Shown piece by piece: positions 11,493-26,008 of a stretch of 64,000 bases of DNA (position 1 is the stretch's first letter; the number at the start of each line of letters is the position of its first letter). A program made the position numbers and the translations under genes. Source of the DNA: Silene conica (Eukaryota; Streptophyta; Magnoliopsida; Caryophyllales; Caryophyllaceae); contig CM055316.2 in NCBI GenBank assembly GCA_029255685.2, positions 67,657,237 through 67,721,236 of the forward strand. The letters run 5' to 3'. The notes beneath the pieces are model-generated. The model was given only the letters and a program-made list of their open reading frames with translations. It made no database searches and was not told where the DNA came from.

Positions 11493-13319
11493 ATGGCTAA
11501 GCGTTTAATACCCTTGTTGAATCGTGTTTTGGTTGAAAAAATTGTGGCACCTGCTAAAACTACTTCTGGAATTCTACTCCCTGAAGCTAGCGCTAAGGTA
11601 CTTAGATTATTGTTGTGTTTTTGATTTTATGTTCTTTTTTAGTTTAATTTATCTGGGTTGTTGTTAGAAAGTTGTTTCTTGTGTTAATCTTCAAATTTGT
11701 GCACTTTATTGTTTTTATTAGTGTGTATACTTGTAATTTATTGATTTTGTTGTGGTAATATATCAGTAAATCATATGGTTAATTGAGTTTCACTAGTAAT
11801 GTATAGTTTGATTCTACCACTGATTTGATAAGAAGGCGGCGGAATGCGGCGGTTCGTATTGATCGAACACAATGTCAGTCGACTAATGAATGAAATGTAT
11901 CCATACTATGCTTAATTGAGTTCATAGTTTTATAAATTCATGTTATAATGCACAGTATAAGGAGCAAGACTAAGATGTTATCCAACTTGTTTTTCATCTG
12001 TTTTCGTGCCACGAATGTGAGGACTGTAATGGTGTTTTAGTCCGTAAGAGGTGCTTTGTTCATCTCTTAGTAGTACGATTATATACATTGTTTCTTCTTC
12101 GCGTGGAATTCCAGCTCATTACAGACATATTGTGTGTATTAGTAGTTTGGGTGATGTTTCTCTGACAATTGGGTTATGATTTGGTAATGTAGCTCAACTC
12201 TGGTAAAGTTGTTGCGGTGGGTCCTGGTCTTCGTAATAAGCTGGGGGAGAATATTCCTACTTCTGTCAAGGAAGGGGAAACTGTTCTTTTGCCAGAGTAT
12301 GGAGGCACTACCGTGAAGCTTGGCGAGAAAGAGTATGTCATCATCTTTATTTGTTCTTATGCAATCACCATAATTTGTTTCTTGTTGGCTTGTTGCTGTT
12401 GTTTATCTCAAAATTTTATGGTATAGAAAATTCTGAGAGTATGCTCGCTTGGTCTAACAAGTTATCGTGTATCCTAGGCATTCTTTGATGTGGTAGAACG
12501 TGTGTATTTAGTAACTTTCTATGGTCATTGCTCTAGATAACAAACTACGGAGTAGATGTAATGCCTTTTACAATCAGGAGGTGTTTTCGTCTCATTATTT
12601 GATCTTAAATTTCTCAAATAAATGCTTAGAGTATTCCTCCCCCCCCCCCCCCCCTCCTCGTCATATTTCTTGAATGTATGATTGTGGTGGTAAAATTTCT
12701 GCTTTGTCACAGTCGTGATATCAGGGGTATCGTTTGTTGCCGTCTAATCTAGCTAAATTCGCCTTAAAACGCAGTAAATGTGGTTGTTAACTTCAAAGTC
12801 TTTAAAATTTAGTTGAAAATATTGACCTCGCAGTCGATATTTTTCAACTGTAGTGGCACGTGTGAACCTTCTAGGCAGTGTGGTGCCTTGAAACGGATTT
12901 AAATTTGGGCCATCTCCCTTAGCCGTGATGAAGTTATCAAGATTACTATGACTGCATTTAAATGCTCCATTTGATGCATCTATGGCATCACAGCTAGATT
13001 TCATCATGAGGACTGATTCAAAGATCAAGGCTTAAAACGATTTCTAAATCCAGTTTGTTGAAATACTTTGTATGGTCTTTAATAGTCTACATTTCTTGTA
13101 AATTAACCACCATATCTCTTGACTCGTATTCATATCTACGTGGTCAGCCACTCAAGTGCTTATCAGAATGTAATTGGACTCTGCAATGTGTTCTACTTTC
13201 CTTGTTACTAGTCAAACTTATATGCCAGAACAGGGATCCTTATATTCTGAGTTTTGATTTTGTACCACAGGTATCATTTGTACCGCGACGAAGATATTCT
13301 CGGCACCTTGCATGACTGA
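11493..13319 (+). CDS. CPN10: 10 kDa chaperonin, mitochondrial type (CPN10 / GroES family)
   Basis: Co-chaperonin that caps the CPN60 ring during folding of imported matrix proteins. Three exons: 11493-11597, 12193-12332 and 13271-13319, with GT-AG introns; intron 2 starts GTATGT. They join in frame to 97 aa plus stop, the normal CPN10 length. The GroES features appear in order: RVLVEK near residue 12, the mobile loop TTSGILLPEASAK (about 23-35), GKVVAVGPG, then GETVLLPEYGGTTVKL, and the C-terminal DILGTLHD. The start is the first ATG after a 5' UTR following the Mutator-like element. There is no separate transit peptide, as is usual for mitochondrial CPN10. Pieces of its last exon or 3' flank recur at about 17634 and 47030. 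Intron 2 contains a run of 18 or so C at about 12637. Confidence 0.95.
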
Positions 13320-13530
13320 TGATGGTTGCCTGCCTGATTTTGACGAAGATAATCTATTGCTATGAACACTATTGAGTATGAATTGTATTTGCTTAGGTCT
13401 TTCCGGGGGCACTAATTCTGTCATTTGAACACTGTCAAAATGAGACTAATCAAAATTGTTGTTTGAACAGCAAATTGTGCTCTTCATTTTCGGTACTAAA
13501 TGATATGATGGATTAGCATTGTTTCAACAC

Positions 13531-16557
<3,027 letters not shown>

Positions 16558-16631
16558 TGTTTACTTGAGGGAGTTAACTAAATGAGTGATTAGGTGAAAT
16601 TGTTGTGAGTAGTGTCCTTAAGTTGATGGGT

Positions 16632-16638
16632 TTATATA
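16632..16638 (-). promoter_or_regulatory. TATA box of SCPL-A
   Basis: On (-) it reads TATATAA about 75 bp upstream of the ATG, inside a block also present before SCPL-B and SCPL-C: on (+), a TT(A/G)AGTTGA-like word, then TTTATATAAGGGTTTG. Confidence 0.6.
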
Positions 16639-16639
16639 A

Positions 16640-17054
16640 GGGTTTGTTTTAAGGGAAGCCTCGAAGGTGATTAATGTTACTGTATTGGTGATTTCTCAAA
16701 ATTTATTAATTATCGGTTTCGAGTTCATACTATATGTATCAGAAGAGATTTTAGAGTAATGAATGGGTTTACTAATTCGCTAAAATCCGGTGGATAGCGA
16801 CTTGGTTTTCGTTAACATTTGTATGATTATTGGATCGAATATTAACGTATTTTGATCGAGTTTGACAATCTTTCATTAAGCCGATAAGGCTTGAAAATGC
16901 ACCATCATTTTAGGCTAAAAGGCATTCAACCTCGACAAACGATATATCAGGTTTTATTTTGTTTCGTTTTTGTGTCCCAAGAGCACGAGTCATGATCAAT
17001 ATACTATAATGAGAAGAGGAATTCGAAGCTAGAACTTAATGTCTAACCTAACAA
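16640..17054. other. Intergenic, no gene
   Basis: SCPL-A upstream region with only short ORFs. Confidence 0.5.
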
Positions 17055-17069
17055 GGTTCAAAATGGTAT

Positions 17070-17277
17070 TTTGTTTCCGTGAAGCCAACAAGGTTGCTGA
17101 CTTCATGGCTTCTGTTGGACATTTATGTCCCACTCTTTCGAGGTGGGTTGAAAGCCGGTGGCTACAACTTACCTTACTCATTCGAAACTCGAAAGGATCA
17201 GATAGGTTGGTCTTATTCAAGAGGATCAACCTAGTTTCCTTACCATACTAAAAGAAAAAAAAAAAAGAAAAAAAAAG
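17070..17277 (+). mobile_element. 5'-truncated LINE 3' end with A-tail and 15-bp TSD
   Basis: About 180 bp encode FREANKVADFMASVGH, the end of the RNase H domain found at the C-terminus of plant L1-type ORF2. An A-rich tail follows (17250-17276). The segment is bracketed by a perfect 15-bp direct repeat, GGTTCAAAATGGTAT, at 17055-17069 and 17278-17292. This is a textbook target-primed insertion truncated at its 5' end. The reading frame entering from 17039 is partly target DNA. Confidence 0.85.
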
Positions 17278-17633
17278 GGTTCAAAATGGTATGTATCAAT
17301 ACGTATAACCGCAGTTATAGTGTGTACGTAAAATATTAGTCCAAGTCCATAATGCTTATCTTGCAGATGCAGTCACGTTCTTATCGAGGCAATGACATTA
17401 GTTTGTTGCAAACTTACTTTATAATAAGACTGACATTAATAGTTTAATTCGTTACTCTACTAATTACATAATACAAATGCTCCCACAGCCCGCCCTGGAC
17501 TAGATAATAACATGCTTTTTTTTGTTTACAAAAAGATGTTACCGTTTGACAAATGAGTATGGTTTCCTCTTTCTCAATCATTTGTTTATCTATTTTATAT
17601 ATGAATGTCTTATTCATTTGTTTAACTTTATAT

Positions 17634-17790
17634 GATCTTTAATAGTCAACAGATCGATGATAAATCTATTGCTATAAACCATATCGATTGTATTTCCTTA
17701 GGTTTTTAAGGGACACTAATTCCGTCATTTGAACACGGTCAAAATGAGACTAATCAAAATTGTTGTCCGAACTGCAAATTATGCTCTTTA
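17634..17790 (+). repeat. Duplicated CPN10 3'-flank with internal deletion
   Basis: The sequence matches the CPN10 region in two joined pieces. ATGATCTTTAATAGTC resembles intron 2 near 13070. It is then followed directly by sequence like 13340-13460 (ATAAATCTATTGCTAT ... CACTAATTCCGTCATTTGAAC). The last CPN10 exon is missing between them. It lies beside the SCPL-B 3' end, as the intact CPN10 lies beside SCPL-A. Confidence 0.75.
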
Positions 17791-17869
17791 TTTTGAGTTC
17801 TAAATGGTATGATGGATTAGGATCATTTCAACATTTATAGTTTATCAACCACAATTTGGTTATATTGAA

Positions 17870-20800
17870 TTATTGATCGTCATGAGGCGCCTCTGGGAGA
17901 GGTTTTCCTTGAAGGAAAGAGCTAAAGAGCAGCATCGATCGGGCTGGTTGCGAGAATGGGACTTCATGTGATGCGCCTCTTACGGTTGCAAATGTTAAGA
18001 TGTTGTCTCCAAAGGCTTGAGTCCACCCTCCAATCTGTGAGCCACATACCTCTTAATAAACATTAAATTGAACTTTTGAAGCTAGGATCGTTGAGGTCCG
18101 GTAATATTCAGGCCAATAGATTTCAGGTTGGATTGTTACCAGGTCCAAGATTGTTCGAATTAAGCGGATTATCCTGTTTGGATTTATTTTGGGTCCGTCT
18201 AGTCTAGTTATTATGTCCTGCCAATTTTACTAGGACTAACCACAAGTGGTCGTATATGGAGTTGATTAGGAGGGCAAACCTGGTTATTCTGTACCCAAAT
18301 ATTGTATGGCACGGTCTCGTTCAGCTTCATTTCCACTGCCAATCGATTAGCCAGGATTCGCGTTCCTGTCAGCGGGATCGCTGCATCTTGGTCACCACTG
18401 TTTTAAGAATCAAAATCACTTGGTTAACTGAGCTGGTTTAGTATTTAACCTAGCCTTTTTTTTATAGTGCCAGGCTGCTAAGCTATAGCGCTAATTGTAT
18501 CGCTATTGTCAAATAACCGAGTTAATGGAGTACTCCGTATTTACCTGTATAGAAGAAGACGAACACCAAGCTTCATTAAATTGGCCAGTAAAGGAAGGGT
18601 ATTCACTTCAGCGTCGTCCGCAGTATAGTTTACAACTCTGTCTCAATAATGTCATCAGCCAATACATGATGCATCATTAGTATAATCGAGTATATAATAG
18701 TTCTCTAATTTTGATGGTAAAACGTTATTCATGATCTGAGTTCAAAACGACAAATATCGACAATGGGAATCTTGAGCAAGTGTTACCTGCTCCGAAGACT
18801 CCATTTCGTGACACCCACAAGCTGCGCATGTAAAGCCGTTTGCACTTGTTGCTTGTTTAGGTAATTTGTTGTTTTATCGTCTTGACAAGGATCAATTTTA
18901 TCATCCTTCTGTTATGTTTAAATAAATTAGAAGGTATAAAAATGATGAATTGGCGAGAATTTAAATGATTTACTCTTACCAAAGCGGTGAGAAAACGCGT
19001 TTGTTGGTGCAAACAAACATCAGCAGTAACGTCGTAAAGATTGAGATAGTCGCTCACTTGAGAATTCATTTTGGTATTCACCATACGGCAATCAGGTGTA
19101 AGAGCTTGTTTAAAAGATTGTCTTAAAATTTGTGAATAATTGCATACATTTTGTAGAAGACCATAAGTTGCATCTGATATTACACCATGTGACCAAAGGT
19201 ACTCTCCTCTTGAATTGAAATCTGTGTTGAATTCTAGTAACGGATTTCCTAACTGCAGCAATAAATTTATCTTCATTTTCAGATTACAAAATCGTTATCT
19301 TTGAAACATAATAAAAACTGCCATTGGCAAAAGTTTTTCTTCTTTGTTTAGGAATTTAACGATGAGTGAAGAAAAAATGAGTTATCGTCACTCGGTGGCG
19401 TCCAATATCAGCCTCACCCTCTCTCGTGCAATGAGTGAGAGTCTCAATAATAATGGGTATCTCACATGAAATAAGTAGAAAGCCCAATAAAATAGGGTAT
19501 ATATAGAGCGACACTCGTGACGCCATATTATTATCCGAATTTGTTTTTTACGCGAATTAAACTTCCATGGGTTACTTGGTTACATTATTTCTATTCACAT
19601 GATTTTGATCAACAAATGAGTAAATTTGGTAGGAAATTGACTTAGGAGTACTTATGAGTCATGACCACAAGAGGGTGGTAATTAAACTCCCTTATTATGT
19701 AGGAATTGTAAACTCAAAAGGAGTTTTAAATTCCACCATTTTACAAGAATTAGGATAACCAAACAATTATTAAAAAACACAATTCATGATATTGAATTAG
19801 AAGAGTAATCAGCTAGACCTAAAAATCCAAAACTATTTAGAACTTACAGCAATTCCCTTGAGATTTGTTTGGAGTTTCGTCTTGAAGATCAGGTCGGCAA
19901 GTTGTGGTACATAATGCCCTGTTTCAAAATTTAATTTTGTTTCCGTTTTCAATCAACAAATTATAGAGTTTTTTTTGTCATAACACCTAAGATTTGTACT
20001 GTCGGTAGAAATAATACCTAAAGTTATTTTTTTGTCCAACAATACCTAACGTTTTCTATATTTTGTATAATAACACCAAAATCAGTTTTCCGTCAAAAAA
20101 AAGTTGAGATTTCGTCTTGACTAACGGTGAAATTGATTTGACCTTATTTCTTCATTCTTTCTTTTCCACGGACTCGTGCATGGTAAAAGTAATTGACAAT
20201 GAATCTTATTCTTAAGTGACTTATTTTCATTCAACAAGCCATTTATAACACTTTTTTTTGCAAATAACTCATATTTTCATCAATCCACTTGAAAAAGCAA
20301 CGCCCACGCAAATCCGTCTCTGGATGAGCTTGAATAAGACATTGGGTTGAAATGATGGTGAGAGAAAAGGAGAAAACCGGACAAAGTAAGCCCAATTTGG
20401 GGTTTAAATTTGAAAATTAAGGAATTAAATAACTAATTGGAGGTTACATAAGTGTTTAATTGGAGGGAAATTAAGGTTAATTGAAGGGAAATTAGCAAAA
20501 GGGAAAATTGGCTTGAGAGGGTAATGAAATGCATCAAGGGAAGAAGCGTCAAATCAAATTTACCGTTAGTCAAGGCGGAATCTTGACTTTTTTTGACGTA
20601 AAACTGATTTTGGTGTTATTAGACAAAAAAACAGAAAATGTTAGGTGTTATTGGGCAAAAAAAATAACTTTAGGTACTATTTTTACGGACAGTGTAAATG
20701 TTATATGACAAAAAACTCTTTTAAAAAAAAAGGACAAAAAATTTAGGTGTTATTGGGCAAAAAAAATAACTTTAGGTACTATTTTTACGGACAGTGTAAA

Positions 20801-23800
20801 TGTTAGTTGTTATATGACAAAAAAACTCTTTTAAAAAAAAAGGACAAAAAATTTAGCGTAATAACCTGCATAACTCTCTCCTGTAATGAATAAGTCACTC
20901 CTTTCGTATTCTGGGAATTTGGTAAGCCAGCTCTGAAGAAATGCAAGATTGTCTTTTGCTGAATGAAATCAAAATAAAATCAAATTTATTAACTCACAAA
21001 TGAGAGAAATCGCTTAAAATTTGTGATTAGATGTTACGTGACTTATGTCACATGTTTGAATATCGTCTTCTTTTTTATACGACTACTAAGATTGAATGAT
21101 AAAAGACATGAATTAGAAAATAACCTGTAATTTCATCATTGACAGATTCATAGAATGATTTATTAGAAGAGTACGAAAAACCGACTCCTACTGGTGTTTC
21201 CAAGTACAACATATTTGCTTCTGCAATCATCAACAACAAAAGTTAGACATTGTAAATCCGTATTTTTTTCGTCGCCAATCCTGTTTGTACCTTAGGTGAC
21301 AATTGGGTTAGTCGGGTCGGGTTCCGTCATATCGGGTTATTGCTAAATTTGGGTTCGGGCTCGGGCTCGAGCCAGTTGATAGCTTGGGTTCGGGTCGGGT
21401 CATTCATATGGAGTCGTCTGGTATAGGTAGGGTTTTGTCTAGGTCGAGTCGGGTTATTAACGAGTTTGTTATTGAGTCGGTCACTATCAGGTCAAGTCAT
21501 TTTATGTTTGTGATAGATTTGGCTTCTTAATTCATTATCGAGTCAATATTCTGATTATTTAACTAGTTAGAGTGTTGATACGCAGATTAAAGAGGTGGCA
21601 TATATTTGATGACATGACAATCTGAAGAATTTAAAAGACGATACAATAATTTTATAATGTATTATAGACGTTAAAATGTGATTTTGGTCATCAAACAACA
21701 TTATAATATGTTATTTGATTGACGACGTTGCAATGAGATTGAAAATAACGAAATGTGGTATCTAGTATCGAGGATTATTAATAAGTCGTCTTGGAAAGTT
21801 GTGTAGACTCTAGAGTCTACAATTCAGAAATACTTTTAGAATGGAACTTTTGATATTAAATGAGTTATTTGCATGAACCTCGTATTTTATAGTTAGACCG
21901 CTCAAAGCAAGGTCACCAATTAGGTCATTAAAGGGATTAGTCTCCTTAATGATGTATTAAGGATTTAATTAAGGAGACCTAAAATGAAGTAAGGTTACCC
22001 CATGACCCAAGGGGGTTGCCTTGTGACCTTCCACATGTCCTTGTTCTATTTGTTGGACATAAATATAGAGAAAACAATTTGTTAGAAATTGGAAAATAAT
22101 AGGGTTGGTGACATTCTACTTGTGAGGGTTAAGGGCAAGTGCAATGGTTGACAAAAATGTTGTAGCTAGAAATTGCCACCTCACTTTTTCAAGCTACTCC
22201 CTATTTAAGCTATAACTACACCCAATGGTCAAGCAATAGTATTTGTAGCTTAAATGACCCCACAATTTTAAAGTATAATAAAAATATTGTATTAGTATTG
22301 GTTAAGTGAAATTGTGGGTCTTCTCAAGCAAGTAGCTCCATGGAGCTACTAGCTTGGATTGAGCTATTCCACTTGAAGTGAAACAATGGTTTTCACACTA
22401 GCTTAATATTTTTGTTAATTGCTAGCTAATCCCTTAGCAAAACCATTGCACCTGCTCTAAATGTGAGTTAAGATAAATAAGGTAAGATTAAGTACTGTTT
22501 TTGGGTGGTCTTAGAGACTCCAATGTGAGATTATGTAATTGATAATATATGACCAAGAACAAATACTTTTGTCGACTACTAGTTTTACGCCCGTGCAAAA
22601 AATGCACGGGTTTAATTTTATTAAAATGAAAAATCAATAAAGAAAGTGAATAAATATTAAAAAAGTACGATTTTAACATTATTTTTTTTATTATATATGT
22701 ATTTTTTTTCATTTATTGGGCTCGTTTAAATTGATATAAAGTATGTGTTCAAAATATAATACCTTTAGAAAAAATTGCTATCCGTTTTTCAACTCTATTT
22801 ATATAAATTTTTTATTTTGTTGTTTATCTTTGATGTATAGTTAAATATGTGAATAAAAAATGGTAATTATACAATGAATAATACTCGTTAACCGTTATAC
22901 GATGAACAATAGTAACATTATCTCAGTGCATTCTCTCGGCTATTTACTTGTTCTTTTTTAAAAATAAAAGTTAATTAAATTTAATGATTTTTAAAAGTTA
23001 ATTAATTTTAATAATTTTACAATTTATTGAAGTACGAACTAAAGAATTATTAAATTAATAGAAGGATAGAAGGAAGAAAAAGAGTAATTAATTAGTTTGA
23101 GGATCATTGGGGGCTACATTAACATTAATCAAATTCTTTTATGAAAATCAACAGCCAATGAGAATGCTTGAGAGATGTGTTCGTTTCGGTAAATAACCGT
23201 ATTCCAACCACATTAAAACAGTAGTTCAAAAATATAAAATTTAAATTTTGAGTAATAATTAAAACATTTTATTTTCACATTTAATTATCCATATAAGATG
23301 CATCCGAGTTACAAAAAATCGAAATATGAATTTTGAAAGTTGGTACAAATTGGTAAAAAAAATATGGGTATAGGACAAATTGGTAAAAAAGTTATTAAGT
23401 GATATATAGACCAAATAAAAAAATAAATAATAATATTAAATACAAGTATTTTTAAGAATAAATGTTTGGTTAATAATATATGTAAACAATTTTTCGAGTG
23501 CTCAAATATAAATCTTCAACTTGAATTTCTATTCACATGAACTGCATTTACTACATTGTATTCAAATCGACTTGTATGATCATGTAATGAGCTAAATCAA
23601 ACCTCTTTATTACGAGTATGGGTGCTGAGAAAATCATAGACAACGATTTTGATATATAGATTCGAGTTAGATTATACAACTTTTCATGCATAAGATACAT
23701 GTTTCATAAACACGATACAAGTTTTTAAAGATCTTATCAGGTCTAAGTAGGAGAAATTCGAAATTGGCTTAATGACTTTTTTCCTAAAAAAAATAATCAC

Positions 23801-25874
23801 AAATTAAATAACGGTAAAATACTACCAAGAAATCGCATACCCAATTTAACCGGGTACTTATAAACCGTATACCAATTAAATCGGTTTTGTCCTATACAAT
23901 AACATGTAGGATCTTAAGATTTTTAAAACCGTATACCCGTGTATTTGTTCACCACTAGCGAGTGGTGTCCTAGCGTAATATGAATCAATTTAGAATTTAG
24001 ACAGTCCATGTAGATGTACGAGTTAGTATATCGGGTCAAAATAGGGGTGAATTCAACATGCAATTTGTTGATTATAGTTCAATATTAATCTTTAGTCGAG
24101 AAAATATTAGGTAAACAAAATTAGCCTTTATTGATCAAGAATACTTACTTTGGTTTTTTATTTAAAATTTGACTGAAATATTTAATCATTTTTTTAAACA
24201 TGCACCAAAATAAATTGTTTTACCAATTTGTCTAACTTTCAAGTTTTTTTACCAATTTGTCCCAATCACAACTTTTTTTACCAATCCGTCCAACAATCCT
24301 TACATTTTTTACCAATTTGGTGATTTAGCCGCTCCAAATCTAATTTTCAAATACTTCAAATTTTTAATTTTGCAGCTAGTTTAAATTTTATTTTAATGTC
24401 AATTTTTATTTAAAATTCTTTAATGTCTATTTTTGCGGGGTTTCGAGAATAAAAATTTATTTAATTAAAGATAGATTTTTTTGGTTTTGTTTTTTTAATT
24501 TTAAAAAGCCTCATAGTATTAAAATTATTTTTATAGTAATTTACAAAAACTCGGAATTTTTTTTAAAAAATAATCATTAAACTGGTAAAAAAAGGAAATA
24601 AAAGGTAAGAAAAATAATGATTTTTTTAAAATTACTTTTATTTATTTCTCGTCAATGATTTATTGTTGTTTTTATTTCGGGTTATATTAGGTGTCAGGTT
24701 AGCTTTCAGGTTAATATCCTGTTATCATTCGGGTCGGGTTGGATAAGGTCACTGCATGAATCGTGTTGACTTGGGCCAGGGGTCATCTCAGGTCGGGTCG
24801 GGTTCGGTTTCAGGTCACCTTTAATTGTGTTACGAGTCATCATCGAGTCAGGTCAAAATATTTTTGGTACTATTAGGTCAGATTTACAAGCTTTATTTGT
24901 ACCTTTGTTCCAGCTGTATTCATTGGCGACCAAGCCATTTTCAGTAGGTTTGAAAGGTCCATTTTCCATGAAGGCTCCATATCCAAGAGACGAACAACCA
25001 GGCCCTGAATTTAATTTAATATAAATATTAGAAATTAACAACATAAAGAAAATGATGTCCATTTTACGATAACAAGTACATTATCCTAATTCCTGTCGCA
25101 TCAAAGGATGGAATGTAGATATTCTGAAACCAATGGGCGGATCTCTAAGAATTGTGTTTACGTGTAAACATAATAGATTTTGAACATTTTAAGACAAAAT
25201 TGCACCAAGTGATCCAAATATTTTGTTATAAGTTACTTCCTCCCTTCAAATCCAATCTACACTTATTCCATTTTAATCCATTCATATCCAAACTACCACT
25301 TTCTTGTTAAAGCCTAAAAAATTACTACAGTGTCCTTATGAATATCAATTATTTACACAAAATGCCATTGAATGACCCACCATTAATCAACTATCACCCA
25401 TTTAAATTAATAAAAAAACACCTTACACATATCCAATTGTACTTTTAATAATTTTTTAACCTATTTCTTAATATTTGTGCAAAAAGCAAAACTACACTTT
25501 GGATATAAATGGAGGAAGTAGTACGTTACATGTACTATATCATATGAGTGAAGCCGCCATTGATCTTGATTCACTCATAATAAAAATTATTACTACTGAT
25601 TATTTTACAATTAAGAAAAAAGTGATTTGTTGAGAAGAAAACCTCCATTAAGCCAAAGAACAAGCGGCTTAGAGTGGGGATTAGTTTCGGCTTCGACGAA
25701 ATAGTAAAAAAGATGTCTTTGTTGGGCTTCATCAACAGTGACATATCCAGCAAACTGCTTAAAATTCACTGCTGGTTGCCCTGGTAAATTTTTGATTAAC
25801 TCACTTTCAGGGTAAGATATTACATAATGCACAAAAGTTGAGAAAAGTATGAGCCATGTACTTATGGGTGACAT
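17870..25874 (-). CDS. Serine carboxypeptidase-like protein, SCPL45 type, copy B (insertion-bloated introns)
   Basis: Tandem paralogue of copy A with the same ten-exon plan: 25643-25874, 24903-25004, 21125-21220, 20866-20958, 19848-19918, 18980-19252, 18787-18908, 18545-18637, 18280-18397, 17870-18034. They sum to 1365 nt, or 454 aa, with no stop. It has a signal peptide ([20 protein letters not shown]), [15 protein letters not shown], catalytic Ser172 in GESYAG, Asp in SGDQD (about 361-365) and His423 in GASHEVP. Two oddities stand out. The conserved cysteine of WS(I/L)CSS has become Arg (WSLRSR, residue 328), removing a cysteine that normally forms a disulphide in this family. The C-terminus is also shorter than in A and ends [10 protein letters not shown]. 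Intron 2 is 3.7 kb because of a large insertion, intron 4 holds a long-inverted-repeat element, and intron 1 a Stowaway MITE. The triad is intact, so it may be active if correctly spliced. Confidence 0.88.
19965..20855. mobile_element. Long-inverted-repeat element in SCPL-B intron 4
   Basis: Left arm (about 19965-20160) and right arm (about 20560-20832) are inverted copies; for example ACACCAAAATCAG.TTT and TTGACTAACGGT on the left match their complements on the right. The right arm's end, about 108 bp containing TAACTTTAGGTACTATT, is tandemly duplicated (about 20640-20745 and 20747-20855). The element is absent from the same intron of SCPL-A and SCPL-C, so it arrived after the duplication. 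The arms of about 200 bp suggest a Mutator-like or foldback element. I could not fix a TSD. Confidence 0.7.
22133..22457. mobile_element. Tourist-like (PIF/Harbinger) MITE
   Basis: 325 bp. Ends GGGCAAGTGCAATGGTT and the complement of GAGCAGGTGCAATGGTT, flanked by TAA on both sides (22130-22132, 22458-22460). Nested inside the SCPL-B intron 2 insertion. Confidence 0.75.
22579..22610 (-). mobile_element. Helitron 3' terminus (minus orientation)
   Basis: Read on (-): hairpin CCCGTGCA-TTTTT-TGCACGGG, then 7 nt, CTAG and T, the same end type as the Helitrons at 9959 and 50633. The 5' terminus should lie to the right, but I could not find a convincing one, so only the end is annotated. Confidence 0.65.
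23340..24320. repeat. Inverted clusters of an ACAAATTGGTAAAAAA repeat
   Basis: Two direct copies near 23345 and 23380 face four complementary copies (TTTTTTACCAATTTGT-like) between 24217 and 24320. They may mark the ends of a TIR or foldback element of about 1 kb. Nothing coding in between. Confidence 0.45.
25236..25518. mobile_element. Stowaway MITE in SCPL-B intron 1
   Basis: 283 bp. Left end CTTCCTCCCTTCAAATCC and right end GGATATAAATGGAGGAAG are imperfect inverted repeats flanked by TA on both sides. The CTCCxTCC-type termini and TA target site identify Tc1/Mariner-derived Stowaway. It is absent from the paralogous introns. Confidence 0.8.
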
Positions 25875-25927
25875 TTCTTACTAAAGGGAGTAGAATTGTT
25901 GTTAATTGTGTACTTAGGTTGATAGGT

Positions 25928-25934
25928 TTATATA
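25928..25934 (-). promoter_or_regulatory. TATA box of SCPL-B
   Basis: TATATAA on (-), about 55 bp upstream of the ATG, in the promoter block shared with SCPL-A and C. Confidence 0.55.
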
Positions 25935-26008
25935 ATGGTTTGATTTGGGAGAAGATTGTATTGCTGAATTCTTTATATATATCTCCAATTTAGTGAAAAA
26001 ATTGATAA

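Larger units (their letters stand above)
21294..24895. mobile_element. 3.6-kb insertion in SCPL-B intron 2 (composite)
   Basis: Relative to SCPL-A and C, about 3.6 kb is added between two copies of TTTGTACCTT (21284-21293 and 24896-24905). In A this word occurs once, at the exon 2 donor. Both ends of the insert are rich in GGGTCGGGTT-type words. No obvious inverted termini and no long ORF. A PIF-type MITE, a Helitron end and repeats built on ACAAATTGGTAAAAAA lie inside. The 9-10-bp duplication fits a Mutator-like event, but the class is unclear. Confidence 0.6.

Noticed and set aside
12637..12656. Run of C in CPN10 intron 2
   Set aside because: Simple homopolymer, prone to sequencing error; no function inferred.
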